A stretch of 64,000 bases of DNA from Thuidium tamariscinum (GCA_947034885.2 OX344755.2:11348501-11412500), one strand, 5' to 3'; shown: positions 37,221 through 49,903, counted from the stretch's first letter. Notes: generated by a model from the sequence alone, not told the origin. A program made the numbers and translations.

Positions 37221-37470
37221 TTTGTTGATTCACTACTCACCCCATTTTTTTGGCTGATGTTGTTTTTGATTTCCATGAGTGTGTTTGTTGATTCACTACT
37301 AACCCCATTTTTTTTGGCTGATTGTATTTTGGATTCTTATGAATGTGTTTGTTGATTCACTATTAACCCCATTTTTTTGGGCTGATTGTGTTTTGGATTC
37401 TTCTAAGTGTGTTTGTTGATTCACTACTCACTCCATTTTTTTTTGATGATGTTTGATTCTTGCAAATGTA
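37221..37470. repeat. Tandem repeat, four ~64-bp units
   Basis: Units start with 'tttgttgattcactac' at 37221, 37284, 37348 and 37412, followed by 'accccattttttt(t)ggctgat' and 'ttttggattctt'. Only a few differences separate the units, so it is fairly young. It starts ~150 bp after the hAT dimerisation domain and may be part of that element's 3' region. Confidence 0.9.
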
Positions 37471-37554
37471 CAAGTGTATGTTGTGGGCATGTCGTACTAA
37501 CCAACCTTCCAAAAATGCATAGACCCTCTTTTGGATCTTGGCATTTTCAGAAGG

Positions 37555-37612
37555 CTGAATCCTTGGCCCTAAATTGGTAGGGGCAATGCCAGGTTCAAAT
37601 CCTGCCAGGGAT
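37555..37612 (+). other. tRNA-like fragment (possible SINE head)
   Basis: TGGCCCTAAATTGGTAGGGG resembles a tRNA D-arm/A-box, and GGTTCAAATCC 11 bases later is a B-box with a partial T-stem. The gap between boxes is far too short for a tRNA, so the anticodon arm is missing. It could be a tRNA relic or a SINE head. Confidence 0.35.
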
Positions 37613-39060
37613 AATGCACAGATTAAAAAAACACTTCAAGAATGAAGAAGACCAAAAAAAAAGGCAACTGGCCAAATTTTCAAAATGGAGGAAATTTTCC
37701 GATTACAATTGGACAATGCCGACAATGGAACTAGTTGAAATAAAATAATTTTGAAAATTGGCCGGCCAGTTGTGAACCCTTTTGGCACACTTCCCTAAAA
37801 AACCCGAGGTGGATGATAATTTGACGGAAAATCTCCGTTTGCCCTACAGAACTACCCGAACTGTGGGCCTAGTAACCTATCTGTAACTTGTCTTTTGAAT
37901 AGATAGTGACGCATGATGTCTCACTACCTACCTAAAAGAAATGATTAACTTACTTCCCTCTACCCCCTCCCAAACAAACAAACAAACAAAATTTAAATTT
38001 AAAATTTAAAAAAATTTTAAATCTAAAATTTGCATCCCCACCTCTTGTAATTCTCAAAAGCCAATATGATTGACAATCCATATAGTATTTTACCCATATA
38101 CATATTCAATATATATATTCAATATTGTATACATATTCAATATTATATATGTGTTCAGTAATTAGTACTATATATGTATTCAGTATTATACACATATTCA
38201 ATATTGTATACATATTTAGTATTATATATATATAATATTTCAGTATTATATAAGTATTTAATATTTGTATCTGTATCTAGATTTGGATGGCTAAGATTAA
38301 ATCTCACAAGATCAATGGCTTGTGATTTTTTGAGAAATCGATGGTGATTTCAAAGGTCACGATTTTTTTTTATAAAAACTATCAACGGCTTGTAAATTTT
38401 TGGAGAGGGGAGGGGGGGGAGACAAATGCAAACTAGGGGGGGCGCATCTTTTCAGAGGATAGTTTGTTACTTGGAGCGGAGAATTTAGAGGGGGATAGAC
38501 AACACATCTTGCACACAATCAATAAAACAAATGTAGAAATTGCAAACTCAATTCCACAAAGTCTCATACCACACAATGTGACAATGTGATGAAAAGTGGC
38601 GAACAATGTTTTTTCCATTAATTAACAGTCCCCCCTCCCTCCTAAAAAACCGAGAGCCATTGATTATTTTGAGAAAAAAATTGCAGACTACTCCCTCTAC
38701 CATTGATCTAAAAAAACTCTGATATATATATATGTACATGTATATGCATACGCATATACAAGTATGGATACAAACACATACTAATACACATATGCAAGTA
38801 TGCATATGTATACACATATACAAATACAAATATAGATATGGAGATACGCAGATATGCATATGCATACGTACTTGGGAATACACAGACTTATCCCATATTG
38901 ATTGTAAGCTCACCTGATTCTCAAAATTACAAAGAGGGGGGGGGGGGGCGAGGTCCTGAAAAAATTCAATTTAAAATATTTTTGAATTTTTGAATATTTG
39001 AATATTTTTGAATATTTTTGAATGTTTGAGGGGGGGGATAGTTGGTAAATGAAAACAAAA
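37613..39060. other. Low-complexity AT-rich intergenic DNA
   Basis: Contains repeated 'tacatattcaatatt' strings (38095-38260), alternating 'atgcatatacaagta'-type purine-pyrimidine text (38720-38880), 'gaatatttttgaatattt' (38975-39020) and G-runs at 38408-38420 and 38936-38948. No gene; frames here are repeat translations. Confidence 0.7.
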
Positions 39061-39068
39061 TTAATTAA

Positions 39069-39121
39069 TGAGCTCATTGTGACAATTTGTCACAATGAAA
39101 ATGACAATGACAATGAGCTCA
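39069..39121. repeat. Small palindrome
   Basis: TGAGCTCATTGTGACA is followed by its partial reverse complements TGTCACAATGA and CATTGTC..., ending AATGAGCTCA. It can form a stem with alternative pairings. Function unknown. Confidence 0.6.
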
Positions 39122-39390
39122 AAAGAGGCAGTCACTGCCTCACACACATATGCATCTTTATTGGATCACATCTAGAGTAAGCAATTGAACGAACAAGTTT
39201 TCAAATTGCTAAATTGATTCAATGAAGTATTTGTAACATAGCAAACCAAAAATCGCAACAAAGTCCACAATAGACCAAATAAATCTAGAAATTGCTAGAA
39301 ATCTACACTCCCTTCCCTCAAACCAAGCTAGAGAGGACAATAGCAACTGAGAGAATAGAGGCTATGTAGAATACAACATTGCCTATACCA

Positions 39391-39612
39391 CACTACAAGA
39401 GAAAGGGGTGTTTTAAATGAATTTTTAAATATAGTCCTAGACATAAGACTATAAATAATGACCTTTAAGGCATATTTCATCAAAAATTTACTAGAAATAC
39501 GTGTACTTTTAGTAAGCTTTTGTTGAAAATTGCCTTAAATGTCGTTACTTATAATCTTATGTCTAAGACTATACTTTAAAACTCACTTAAAACACCCCTT
39601 TCTCTTGTAGTG
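39391..39612. mobile_element. CACTACAAG hairpin MITE, copy 2
   Basis: 222-bp palindrome from CACTACAAGAGAAAGGGGTG to CACCCCTTTCTCTTGTAGTG. Inside, 'cctagacataagactataa' pairs with 'ttataatcttatgtctaag'. Flanks (cca/cta) only partly match. More diverged than the copy at 33881. Confidence 0.82.
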
Positions 39613-39899
39613 CTAGTAGAATCCAAATCCCAATGGCTTGACACTGCCAGACACTTGTCATTTTTGTCTAAGTGCCATGTCTGATTTTAGATATTTTGTG
39701 AAACAATTGGTCCATATTCAAAAAATTTGGGCACCAAATGTGGAAAAATGCTATGCAAAGCATCCCTAAGTAAATCCTATGGGAAGGTGATTTGGTAATA
39801 TCCTCTTTGCTAGGTGTATGCAAAGTCTCTAAAGAATTTCCTATAGACAATTTTGGACCCATGGGCGGTGAGGGGTTAAAGTAATTATACTTAAAAGCA

Positions 39900-40195
39900 A
39901 CCAAATAAGCAATTCAATATGGTTTCTATTATTATATTAAATTTTTGTTGGATCTTGTATGAAATCTTGTTGATAGTCAAAAAAAGAGATCTTAGATCCT
40001 CTAAAAAAGCTTTTTGGAGGGCATTGTATGAGTAAAGTATGAACTTTCAAAGTGTTGAACATAGGTGTTTCTAAACTAACCCTAGACTTTTACAAATAGT
40101 GAGAGTGCCTTTTAATATGTAAGAATATGTAGGGAATTGCTTTAGAAAGGGGTTGAAATTAGGTAATGTTTACCTTATATGATTTTGCTATTTAG
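39900..40195 (+). repeat. Dispersed repeat, copy B
   Basis: Diverged partner of 19215-19490, in the same orientation. Just before it, TTAA at 39876 closes a GGGCGGTGAGGGGTTAA end of the TTAA-flanked family whose other end is not seen. Confidence 0.55.
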
Positions 40196-40438
40196 GTGTT
40201 CTTTACATTTTGTGCTTGATTTACAATTGACTCTAGTATCAATATTTGGTGATGTATTCAAGTAGTTTTTGACTTTAGTATCAATATTTGAAGTGAATTT
40301 CTCATTCAAAATGCTCTATTCCATTTCAACAAGTGTTAGTTTCTAACCTCCAACATATTATTCCTTTAGCCAAATTCCAAAAAGGTTTTGCATCATTGCA
40401 ATAAAGGACTATATTGGCTATTTTTGTAGAGAACATCT

Positions 40439-41171
40439 GGGTCATTGCAAGAAACACCGTCCATTTTCCGTAGCGTTTTGGAAATGGACGCTGTTTTCTT
40501 TGGTAGTACTATTTAATTAGAAAATCAATTTTAAGAAAATATGAAAAATATGTCTAATGTATAAAACTTAAAGAAGAAGGTATCCTATGAAGGAAAAGCT
40601 TAGGAAAATTCTCCAAGTAGGAGAACTAGAAAAGTGAAAAATCTCATGAAAATGGACGTATATACATTTTAATTTGTAAAAAATAGGAAAAGTTATTTTT
40701 CTTGAATCTAAAAATTGGCCATTTGAGAAGAGTTGATGGTGATGACAATTCACCAAAAAAAAATCTGAACTCTATTATCAATGGTCAGAAATTGCGTATA
40801 ATGGGAGTATTGTTTGCACGCGTGTGGAGGACATAAAATAATGTATTTTTAGATTCCCTTCCATAGGAATATGCTTTCCTACTATGCAAATGCATCATGA
40901 AAATTTCAACTTTAGATCATTAAATTTGGGTACTCCTAACGTAGTAAAAACCCCTAAACCTCAGTTTGTGACAAATTAACAAAAAATAATTTTAAATATA
41001 AAATGATTTTTTTTAATTTCTGAAAAATAAGGGATGTAAAAATCATCAAGTTAGAGAGTTCCAATAATTATTTCATATTCTCGAATATTTTAATTCAAAA
41101 GTTATAGCAAAAAAGAACAATGTCACTCCAATTGTGACGGAGAATAGGACCGCTGTTTCTTGCAACCACCC
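40439..41171. mobile_element. GGGTGATTGC-family element, copy 2
   Basis: GGGTCATTGCAAGAAACAC at the left and TGTTTCTTGCAACCACCC at the right, with the 4-bp direct repeat ATCT on both sides (40435-40438 and 41172-41175). 733 bp, non-coding. Shares 'aaattctc(c/t)aagtaggagaact' and other blocks with the copy at 49904. Confidence 0.85.
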
Positions 41172-41175
41172 ATCT

Positions 41176-42290
41176 TGACTTGATTGACTTGTAAATATGA
41201 ATTGGTCCTAAAACAACAAAGTGGTAAATAAAGTAGGTAGGTTTCTATAAAATCATTACAAGATGAATGTTTAAAAAAAATTTAGATGCAAATTATGTAC
41301 TTTGGTATGTAAGTGAAAGTATCTAGATTGAAAATTATAACTGCAAAAGTAATTTGGATAAAAAGAGTCTTTTTTCTAAACAAATTATAGAATTTAAGTA
41401 CCATATGTATTATTGGGAGTCGTTCATAGGATGTTAAATGAAAACACTGTTAATATATACTAATCATACTATGTGATTGAAGTTAATTTTTGTCTTATGA
41501 CTACAAAAACTCAAGTGGTGTAAGTCATGCACCTATATTGTTGTAACTAAAAATAAATCAATTCAAGTGGAGTAATCCATGCCTTGCTAATATTCTTCTT
41601 CTTACCTTCCTAAAAAACAAAGTATGTGATTGAATTGTCAAATCTAAGAGTCCTTCATTCAATGTCTTCCATTTCTTTGCTATTTATGACCAAATTTTGG
41701 TTCTATATTTCAAACATGAAATCATGCATCTTATCTTTCTTGCAAAAGTTTCAAATTTTTTGTCAAAATTTCAAATTATCATAAATTTTTAAACAAAAAA
41801 TGGAATATAAATCATCCTTACACAATCTGAAATTTTCAAAATAGATATACACTATAATATTATAGAATATTGTAGTGTAAAGATTATACTTAGTACTAAT
41901 AAAAAAACCCATCAAGTCATTTTTGACTAACTTTCTTGCTAACAAGGTTGCGATTATCTTCAATGATCTAGAAAGTCCCCATCAAACACTTTTTGGTTGC
42001 TAACTCTTTCTAAGGTTGGCCTTAGAAGAATGTTGATCGATAACATTTCGAATCCTTTGGATGGTTGACCAAGATTTGTGCATATAGAAGAATGAATGAT
42101 TTTCATTGAATCTTATGTATACAACTTTTCCAATGCTATAGCTACATCATTGAGTTAAGAGTGCAAGACAATTTAGTTGTTTTTTAATTTGATAAGGGGT
42201 TGTTTGTAAAACACATGGTACACTATTGATTATGTTTCAATCAACTTTGAGCTTTTATCTTTGCAACTTGATTTTGACAGTCAACTAATT
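41176..42290. other. AT-rich intergenic stretch
   Basis: Nothing recognised. Confidence 0.5.
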
Positions 42291-43020
42291 TTTTTGGCTT
42301 TTGACTCCAACTACCAAAATGAAGGGTCAAAAGTGCAAGTTGTTTACCACTTAGAAATTTTGAAAATTTTATATAGCTAAGGATTTTGGTGAAGTTAGAA
42401 TCTAAATATCTATAACTACATTTGTAAATATGGAGTGACATCAAAATTTTCTTTGTACTATAGGATTCTATATTGTAATGTACTTCTATTTTGACAATTT
42501 CACATTTTTTAGCATGATTTGTATTTCACTTTCTCTTTAAAAATTATGATAACATGGAATTTTGTATAAAAAGGGAGGCCTTCTTTAGTAGTTTGACCTT
42601 TAATTAGTTTTTCCAGATTTTTTTAGTATATGACTTACACTATTTTTAAAAGAATGATTTCCATAACATTTGATCCCTTGTTTAGGATAAACTTGATTTT
42701 GACATTTGAAAGACTTCTTTATGCTTTTGAGCAAAACTAACAAAATGTAGCTTCTGAAATGCACTTACTATTCCACTTAGAACTTTGAAAATCTTCTTAA
42801 AAATAAGCACTTTAACAAAGCTTGAACTACAATTCTAAATATAGAGTGCTACAAAGATTTTGATTATACCAAAATGCACTAGATTGTAAGGTACTTCTCT
42901 TCTAAAACATTTCAATTTTTTGAATATGGTTTGGGTTTGATATTCATTTTTTTCATTTTCTCTTTGAAAATTCAATGGCATTTACAATTTTCACAAAAAA
43001 AAATTGAAAGGATTCTAAGA
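42291..43020 (+). repeat. Old tandem duplication, ~425-bp unit
   Basis: The text around 42300-42600 recurs at 42725-43020: 'aactaccaaaatg/aactaacaaaatg', 'ccacttagaa(a)ttttgaaaat', 'gtactataggattctatattgtaatgtacttct' against 'actagattgtaaggtacttct', then 'tttttcattttctctttgaaaatt'. Strongly diverged, non-coding. Confidence 0.55.
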
Positions 43021-43585
43021 AATATTAACATTAGGTATTTGACTTATCTTTCAAAAGTAAAACAAAATCTTCCATAAAATCAAGTTCTACTATACAATAA
43101 TAGGCCCCTTTAGGAATTATTTCCTAAATTTGGGCCTTTTTGGGTTTCAAAACATCATAACTTTGAAGTACTCTAGGTTTTAATGTCACTACAGTGTAGA
43201 AATCTCAATCTTGTAGTGTGCATGTTGTTGTAGATGGTGCAAATCAAATTTGAGTCAATTAGCCACATAGATTGCAAAATTATGGTGTTTTAGTGTTAAG
43301 AAAGGACATTGAAATTTTCCTAGCAACACAATTGAATTGAAATTTGACTTGTAAACGTACAATTTTTTTTACCTATAATGTACTTCAAAACTAGAATACA
43401 AACATATTGGTGAAAGAAAATATCATTCAAATGACTTTATATGTTTAAAAAATGTCTTTGAAATGTCAAAAAGTAGCAAAATAAAAAGTGCACAAAAAAC
43501 AACTATAGTTGAACCTCCTTCAACTAAAATGCTTTTCTAACAGTTATACCTTCTTGGATTGATATATAATTTTAACCATACATTA

Positions 43586-43877
43586 GGAGGGATTTTGAAG
43601 CCTCCAGGAGATTGTGAGTTCCCATAGATTGAAAACGTAGAATCAACCACGAGAACATAGTTTCACAGGAATCTGACGTGGTCGAGCAATTGTCATGTCA
43701 TTATTTTATTTTTTTGAATTTTATTTTGACTTATTTTCATATTTCAAGACCCCCCTCCATTTAATTATTTTTTGTTTAATTTCCGGTTGACAACAGCCAG
43801 TAGTTCCCCGACAGTTTTCGGGAACAGATCTCGGGAACAGACCCTGAAACAACCCTTTGGAGCCCTCAAATTCCTCC
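43586..43877. mobile_element. AGAGGATTTTT-family MITE, copy 3
   Basis: GGAGGGATTTTGAAGCCTCC at the left, reverse complement GGAGGAATTTGAGGGCTCC at the right, TA on both sides (43584-43585 and 43878-43879). Core blocks 'gagattgtgagttccc' and 'gacgtggtcgagcaattgtc' are present. Confidence 0.85.
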
Positions 43878-43879
43878 TA

Positions 43880-44821
43880 ATGCTACTAGCATGTAAAACC
43901 TTCCCCTAAAAATTGCTTGGAATCAAACATTGTAGGAAGAAGAAACGAAAAGATGTTCACTATTGTTCAGATTTTGAACTTGGGATTGCTCCCAAACATC
44001 AAAACAACTAGGATTTTCAAATTGCTCTCAAACATACAAAAGAACTTGGATTGACGATTTTACTACAGTAGCTAAACTTGAAAGGGAATGCCACCTAACA
44101 AATTTCAATAAAAACAAACATTGGATGAAGAACATATAAGCCCCCGTACAGCAGTCGCAACCGTCCAAATGCTCAAGTTGAACCAGTGAACTTTGAGTAA
44201 TATAACTTCCAAAAAATCAGTAAAGCTTGGAATGATCTGAAATTTTCACTACACAGATGAGAAGAGAACGATAAGAGAGCACAGATTTTCCATCATGTTT
44301 TATTAAATTCAGATACTGGATGCCATATTTGAATCACTTCGAGTTGGGACATTGAGTTGGATCCAGACTATGATATATGGTACTCTTCTCACCCCTTGGG
44401 CGCTTAGGAGTTAACAAAAAGAGGCTTATCAAGTTTACTTTTGCATCATCCAAGAAAACACCACGAACTTATTAGAAATGGATGCTTTATTGCAATACCA
44501 AAGTGGGTAAATAAACCCATCTTTTAAAATATATACAGTAGTATGAAATACGGCTTATAGGAAAAAATCCTACAATATAAAGTAAACCTACAGCGAATCG
44601 AGATCACAAACTTGCATTAGACGTCATTGCCACTACTGCATCCCCATCAAGCTCAGTGACAGCATAAAACTCCTAATTACGCAATCTCCTTATCTTCCTC
44701 TCCTTATCTCCTTATCCCCGCTTCAGCATTGCGCATGTCCTTATTTTTAAGATTAGTTCTTAAAAACTCAGGCTAAGAAATCTATATATATTCCCAGCGA
44801 AAGACATGCTCTTGCACGAGC
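43880..44821. other. Intergenic DNA and 3' flank of eIF1
   Basis: A single TTAA-family end (GGGCGCTTAGGAG then TTAA at 44411-44414) is seen without its partner. The last ~200 bp should be the 3' UTR of the minus-strand eIF1 gene. Confidence 0.5.
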
Positions 44822-46151
44822 TTAAAATCCATGAATTTTGATCATTTCCTTTCTCACAATTCTCGCCTGCACACAATAAATAAGACAAGATTAGTACACA
44901 TACCAGTAACAGTAAAAAGGGCTTTGAAATGTAACGCGTCACTCCATTGAACATGCACTGCAAATTTCCACCCTCCACAAATGCAGAAAGGAAACTCATC
45001 CAACAAACACAAAACAGGAGATACTGCACACGGATCGAGGAACAAAACACCGAAAGATTCGAGTAAAAACCTAAATTTGACCACAAATTGTAAAAAGGGG
45101 ATTTGATGATCAATCAAACGAGTTGTTAAGATACTCCTCATCCGCCGTACAACCCAATTCTAGATGAACAAACAGGTATGCACCAACAGAGGAAAGTAAG
45201 CATGATCGACAAAAACGTGTGGAAAAGAAGATGCCAGGTCAATATCCTACCTGGACGAGAAAATTTGAGACATTCTTGCGCTGGTCACCCTGGAGCTGGA
45301 TGACCTGACCCAATTCAGCGTCCTGAATCACCACCCCGTTGCAGCAAAACTCCTTCTTCAGATCCTTGAGAATCTTATTGTACTTGAACTCCTTCGTCAA
45401 TCCTTGAACGGTTGTCAAGCTCTTTCGTCCATTCCTCTGCTGCACCCTAATATGCACATAGCCACTTTTTTTCGAGTCTAACCCGCTGTCCACAATATTC
45501 GCATCGGCGAACGGATCTGCACATCCCATCCATCCATTGCATCTCAGTACAAACGAACCCAGCAACCAATTACAAACACAAACCAACCAAAAAGTGCACC
45601 CGCTATACCAGTTAAACAAAAACAACACATAACATGTTGCACAACGCAAGCAATCTCCAGCATCAAGACCCGCAGGCCACCCTTCAAAAACAAAAGGGAA
45701 CTTCAATGGAAATTGTCCATTTGGTTCAAAAACCAACAAAAAAACCAACAAAAGGGAACCCTGAAACTCTCTCTTCACCAAATACGTTTCCCAGAATACA
45801 AACCCAAACAAGCAATCCCAATTACTTCCTACACCTTAAAACCCATCACGAACTCAAGACATGTAACATCAGAATCACCAACTTCTTGGAATTGGCGCGA
45901 TCGGGCGATTTCTAGCGACTGCCATCAATTAGTGCTTAAAAATAGGGTCAAATAGCTCTAATATCTTAGGGCAAGTACAGAATTATGTTTCAGGCCGCGC
46001 GTTCTGAAAGTGTTACAGTAGTGAAATACAGCCAGTTTACCAAAATTCACGTTTCACAACAAAACACACAATCAACACAAGCAAGAGAGAGAGTAAGAAC
46101 GACAAGCGCACCATAAGAGGCCAGAATCTGCGTGTCCCACAACTGCAGCAT
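44822..46151 (-). CDS. SUI1: Translation initiation factor eIF1 (SUI1), complete, three exons
   Basis: eIF1 binds the 40S subunit near the P site and enforces start-codon accuracy during scanning (family knowledge). Coding exons, minus strand: 46151-46112, 45516-45251, 44866-44822. Splice sites are TATG|GTGCGC with TGTGCAG, and GTCCAG|GTAGGA with TGTGCAG. The joined product is 116 aa, close to the usual ~113. Residues 14-20 are the plant-typical DPFADAN. The SUI1 fold spans about 33-116, with VHIRVQQRNGRKSLTTVQG, YNKILKDLKKEFCCNG, GQVIQLQGDQRKNV and the C-terminal IKIHGF. The 13-residue exon 1 (MLQLWDTQILASY) aligns with the usual L-DTQIP-AFD pattern but is unusual in its Trp and missing Pro, so the start is the least certain part. 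The last exon encodes only 14 residues. GC-rich CpG leader; host gene. Confidence 0.92.
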
Positions 46152-46357
46152 GAACCCCGACGTGCCTGACTGCTTCTGCGTGAGACCTGTAACTTTGGCG
46201 AGCGTTCTGGGCTCAGGCGAAACTCTGGTATCCCAAACTCGAGCAAACTCTGGTCTCTCAAACTGGGGCGAAACCCTGATGCCACAAACTCACTTCAAAG
46301 GCAACCAAGAAACTCAAAGAGAAAGCAACTGATGCTAAGAAAATTGTGGAGCGCGGG

Positions 46358-46365
46358 TTTAAATA
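46358..46365 (-). promoter_or_regulatory. TATA-like box of eIF1
   Basis: TATTTAAA on the minus strand, about 210 bp upstream of the proposed start codon. It predicts transcription from near 46330 and a ~180-nt leader rich in CpG. Confidence 0.5.
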
Positions 46366-48653
46366 GAAAATCCAAGGTCGGCGGGCTGCGTGGGGGGCGA
46401 ACTTGCAGAGGAAGACGGCCACACGGTGACGAGCGATGGCGGGCAGGAGTGGAGGGGCAAGACAAGTGGCGTGAGCAAGTGGAGTAAGGCAAGCGGAGTT
46501 CAAGGAAGGAGAGCTACTGGAAGCTGCGGAGGTGGTTCGGTCCGAGCCGGAGTGACTGGGGTTTGCGGAGGTGTGGTTCGGTCCAAGCCGGGTGGCTCTA
46601 AAATTGGAGGTAATGGGGTGTCGTATGTAGTGGGTACACACAAAATCTCGTGGTGCCTAAAATCGCCAGCTAGAAGATGTGCTGAAATGGTTTTAAGTTT
46701 TGGTGGAACTTGTCGGTATTGAGTGTATGGTGGTTATTGATTAGAATAAGGTATTTAGAGTACTATACAATTCATAATAAGGTTCTTAATAAAGATTTTA
46801 AGGATGGCGGCTAAACAATAATAGTGAAAAGAGTAGAAATGAACTTGTTCTATAGGAAATTGTTTACAAGTCTCATAATTGACGATTAAAAATAGTCGCA
46901 AGGCAATTTCAGGTACTTAAAAATTCTATGAGAAGTAAAAATGGATCTCCTTATTAACTATAGGACGAAGAACCATATTAAGGGCCATTTACACTCGGCT
47001 CTATAGAAGAGCAGTTTTAATTTTTAATAATTGTGCATGTTATTAGGGGAAGGTTCTGGCACAAGGTTGGAAGGTGCTTTCTAGATTTCCGTAATTCTAG
47101 GCATTACTTTGTGATGGTGCATTCAAACTTGAGGGACTTGGATTTGGAGGGATTTGCCAACTGGGCTAATGTGATTGCTCGTTAAAGTAGGTGTTCACAC
47201 CAAACCTTTAATTTTATCAAACCATCACTGTCACTTTTTCAATAGACTCGTATTCAAGCTTTGTTTTGCACCCTTGCTCTGGCTTCAATGATTTCATGAT
47301 CCCCTCTTTGTGGAGCTTCAATTGTTCTCAAGTTTTTTCAATGGAATAGGGTCTATGTATGAGTTGCTTCATGATTTCTCAGGGAGGCCATGCTGGTGTG
47401 TAGCTCATATTTTTCAAGAGCATTTTGATTGAGTTCAGTTCCTGTGTCTTCATAGTAGTGGTTCTTGGGATTTAAGGTTTTTGTGTTGGATGAATATAAA
47501 TACCTTCACAGTGCGGTTTGACAACATCTCACATAATTAAAATCTTCCGCTTTTTTTTCTAATAGTGCCCATTGTGCAAGAATAGGTATGAGGTGTGTGA
47601 TCAGGGGCTTCTCGATTGGCGATGAACCAATCTAGTTCGCAAAGTGTTAGCAAGTTCAACCATATTCATTTTCCTCCATTCCATTGTCTTATGCCCTTCT
47701 TTCATTGTGATTGTGAAGCAAGCTCTTTGGATGTGTAATTCCTATGTGAATCAGACGCCATTGTACTTCCACAAAAGGTGCTTGCCATATTTTGCAAATG
47801 CAATGCTCGTAATTCATCTTCTTAGCAATTTTTTTAATTTAGAGTCTTCTAAAATGCATACACTAATCCAAGCCTCTTTGAAAACCAATTTCAATGTCAT
47901 TAATTATTTCAATTTAGTGAGTCTATTTTCTCAAAGTGACGGACATTGTCTGCTGCGAGGCTTTTTTTGCTAGGATTTAGGATTTTGTCACCTCTCCTTT
48001 GATGCTGGAATAAAAAAATCTTCTCTTCTATTCAATAATCTTTTATTCATCAATAGCTAACATGATAGCTACATATAAGCACCAAATTTACATAAGATTG
48101 AGTTATCTCATATTCCCTATTTATTCAGTTTTGACTTCAAAAATTTCCTAACAATTGATCTCTCCGTCCAATTCAAATTGCTTTAAAATCATTGTCACTC
48201 ATCAGTTGCAACTTTGCCTCCCTTTTGTTTGAATTTGCAAAAAACAATTTAAACAAATTTGAGTCTGAACATGATTAGTCTAAAAATCATTCCAATTGAT
48301 TTAGTGTTAGAAAAACATCCTTTCTACATTGGATCTCATATTCAACACTCTTATTCATGTACTGCTTCGGTGCTTCCTCCTGTTTTTTCAAAAAGATTGT
48401 CATGTTCTTACTCCACAAATAAGTTCACTGGAAATTAGACTCTAGTGTTATTATTCCAATTACTTCTTTGTATTTCAATATGTAAAACCTCTAAATGACG
48501 TTTTATGTTTTCATGCCTTCTTTGTATGGCTTATAAAACAATAGACAATTGGTAGCTTTGTTGACATGGAGCCCACTATGAATGTGCATTCTGCTCTCGT
48601 TTTCAATGTGTGGTTGTTGCTGTAACTAGTCATCTCACCTCAAGTATTGAACC
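46366..48653. other. eIF1 upstream region and intergenic DNA
   Basis: GC-rich to ~46620. At 46628 a GTGGGTACACACAAAATC string, with CGTGGTGCCTAAAATCGCC following, resembles one end of the 31922 element, without a partner found. 46750-48650 is AT-rich with no gene recognised; it may include the 5' part of the Harbinger relic. Confidence 0.5.
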
Positions 48654-48921
48654 TACCTCCTCTTCATGAAGAAAATGATAACGAAATTGATCCATTGTTG
48701 ACCTTCGTCCATGAAGTTGGGGAACCACTTCACGATTCCTAAGATAGTATGAGGGCTACCTTGTATAGCTTCCACTTATGCACATCGTTGAATTTGTTTG
48801 ATGATGATCTTGGTTATTGGGTCAAGCCTTAATCTACAACATAGTTCAGCCATTTCCTTTTGAGTGAATATGACAATATCAGGTGGTTGCAAATGTTTTG
48901 GCTTACAAAACTAGTTGTTTT

Positions 48922-49138
48922 CACTACAAGAGAATGGGGTCTTTTAAGTAGTGTCCTAGACATCATGTCTTTTAAGTCATGTCTTTTAAGTAATGTCTTT
49001 TAATGTGTCTTTTAAGTAAAATTTTAATAAAAAGACTATCTTTTCAATAAAATTTTACTTAAAAAACGCATTAAAAGACATTACTTAAAAGACATGATGT
49101 CTAGGACACTACTTAAAAGACCCCATTCTCTTGTAGAG
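48922..49138. mobile_element. CACTACAAG hairpin MITE, copy 3, inside Harbinger transposase
   Basis: 217-bp palindrome from CACTACAAGAGAATGGGGTC to GACCCCATTCTCTTGTAGAG, TTTT repeated on both sides (48918-48921 and 49139-49142). Inside, 'gtcctagacatcatgtctttt' pairs with 'aaaagacatgatgtctaggac' and repeats of 'ttttaagtaatgtc' are seen. Confidence 0.88.
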
Positions 49139-49903
49139 TTTTGCTTTAGTTGACATCTTATGCCTACATGTGCAGAAGAAGAATATGAAGTACAAGTTGG
49201 CTATCCCAATTGTGATCCGTATAGCATGTTGTCTCTTCAAACTTTGTCATAGTGCATCTCTATTCATTTGTAGTGAGATGTTTGCCATCGACAAAAGCAT
49301 AGTATCTAGCATACTCAAAGACATGGTCCATGCCATTAAAGATACTTTAAAGGATGAATTGACATAGTCCACAGGAGAACACATGCGGCACACCCAAATG
49401 AATTTCTATAACCTTTGTGATTTATAAGCAATTGTTGGTGCTGTAGATGCTACTCATATCTCAATTGCCAAGCCACAACATGTCCCTACTGACTTCTTCT
49501 ATTTCAAGTTTAGTGGCTATACTCTCAACTACCATGTAGTAGTTGATAGCGACAAATGTTTTTTTGACTTGTATTTAGGTATGCTAGCTTTTACCAATGA
49601 TGCAAGGATATTACGGCATTCATCTCTTTTCTGATTAGCCACACATAGAGGTTTGATGGATGATGGACTTGTCATAGATGGTTTCACACCATATTTAGTT
49701 GGTGACTTCGGTTATCCATTGCTACCATGACTAATGGTTCCTCACTGTAATACTCGTGCACTATCTGTTGTTGAGACACTCTTCAATAAAAAGTTGAGAA
49801 GAAGTCGTTGTGTGGTGGAAAATGCCTTTGGTGTTTTGAAGTAGACTTTTCGAGAGTTTCTTGTGAAATCTAACCTCAATGATGCTTTCCTACCAGACGT
49901 CAT

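Noticed and set aside
38095-38260. Possible CRISPR-like array
   Set aside because: Irregular AT-rich near-repeats without constant spacers, and a plant nuclear context.
38548-38917. Cys/Tyr/Ile-rich frames of 121 and 61 aa
   Set aside because: Translations of alternating purine-pyrimidine low-complexity DNA.
45517-45811. N-terminal extension of the eIF1 middle-exon frame
   Set aside because: It is intron read through; the acceptor TGTGCAG at 45517 marks the exon start and the extension is unlike any eIF1.
46037-46285. 82-aa frame overlapping eIF1 exon 1 in another frame
   Set aside because: The eIF1 frame continues across consensus splice sites into a conserved protein; this frame does not.
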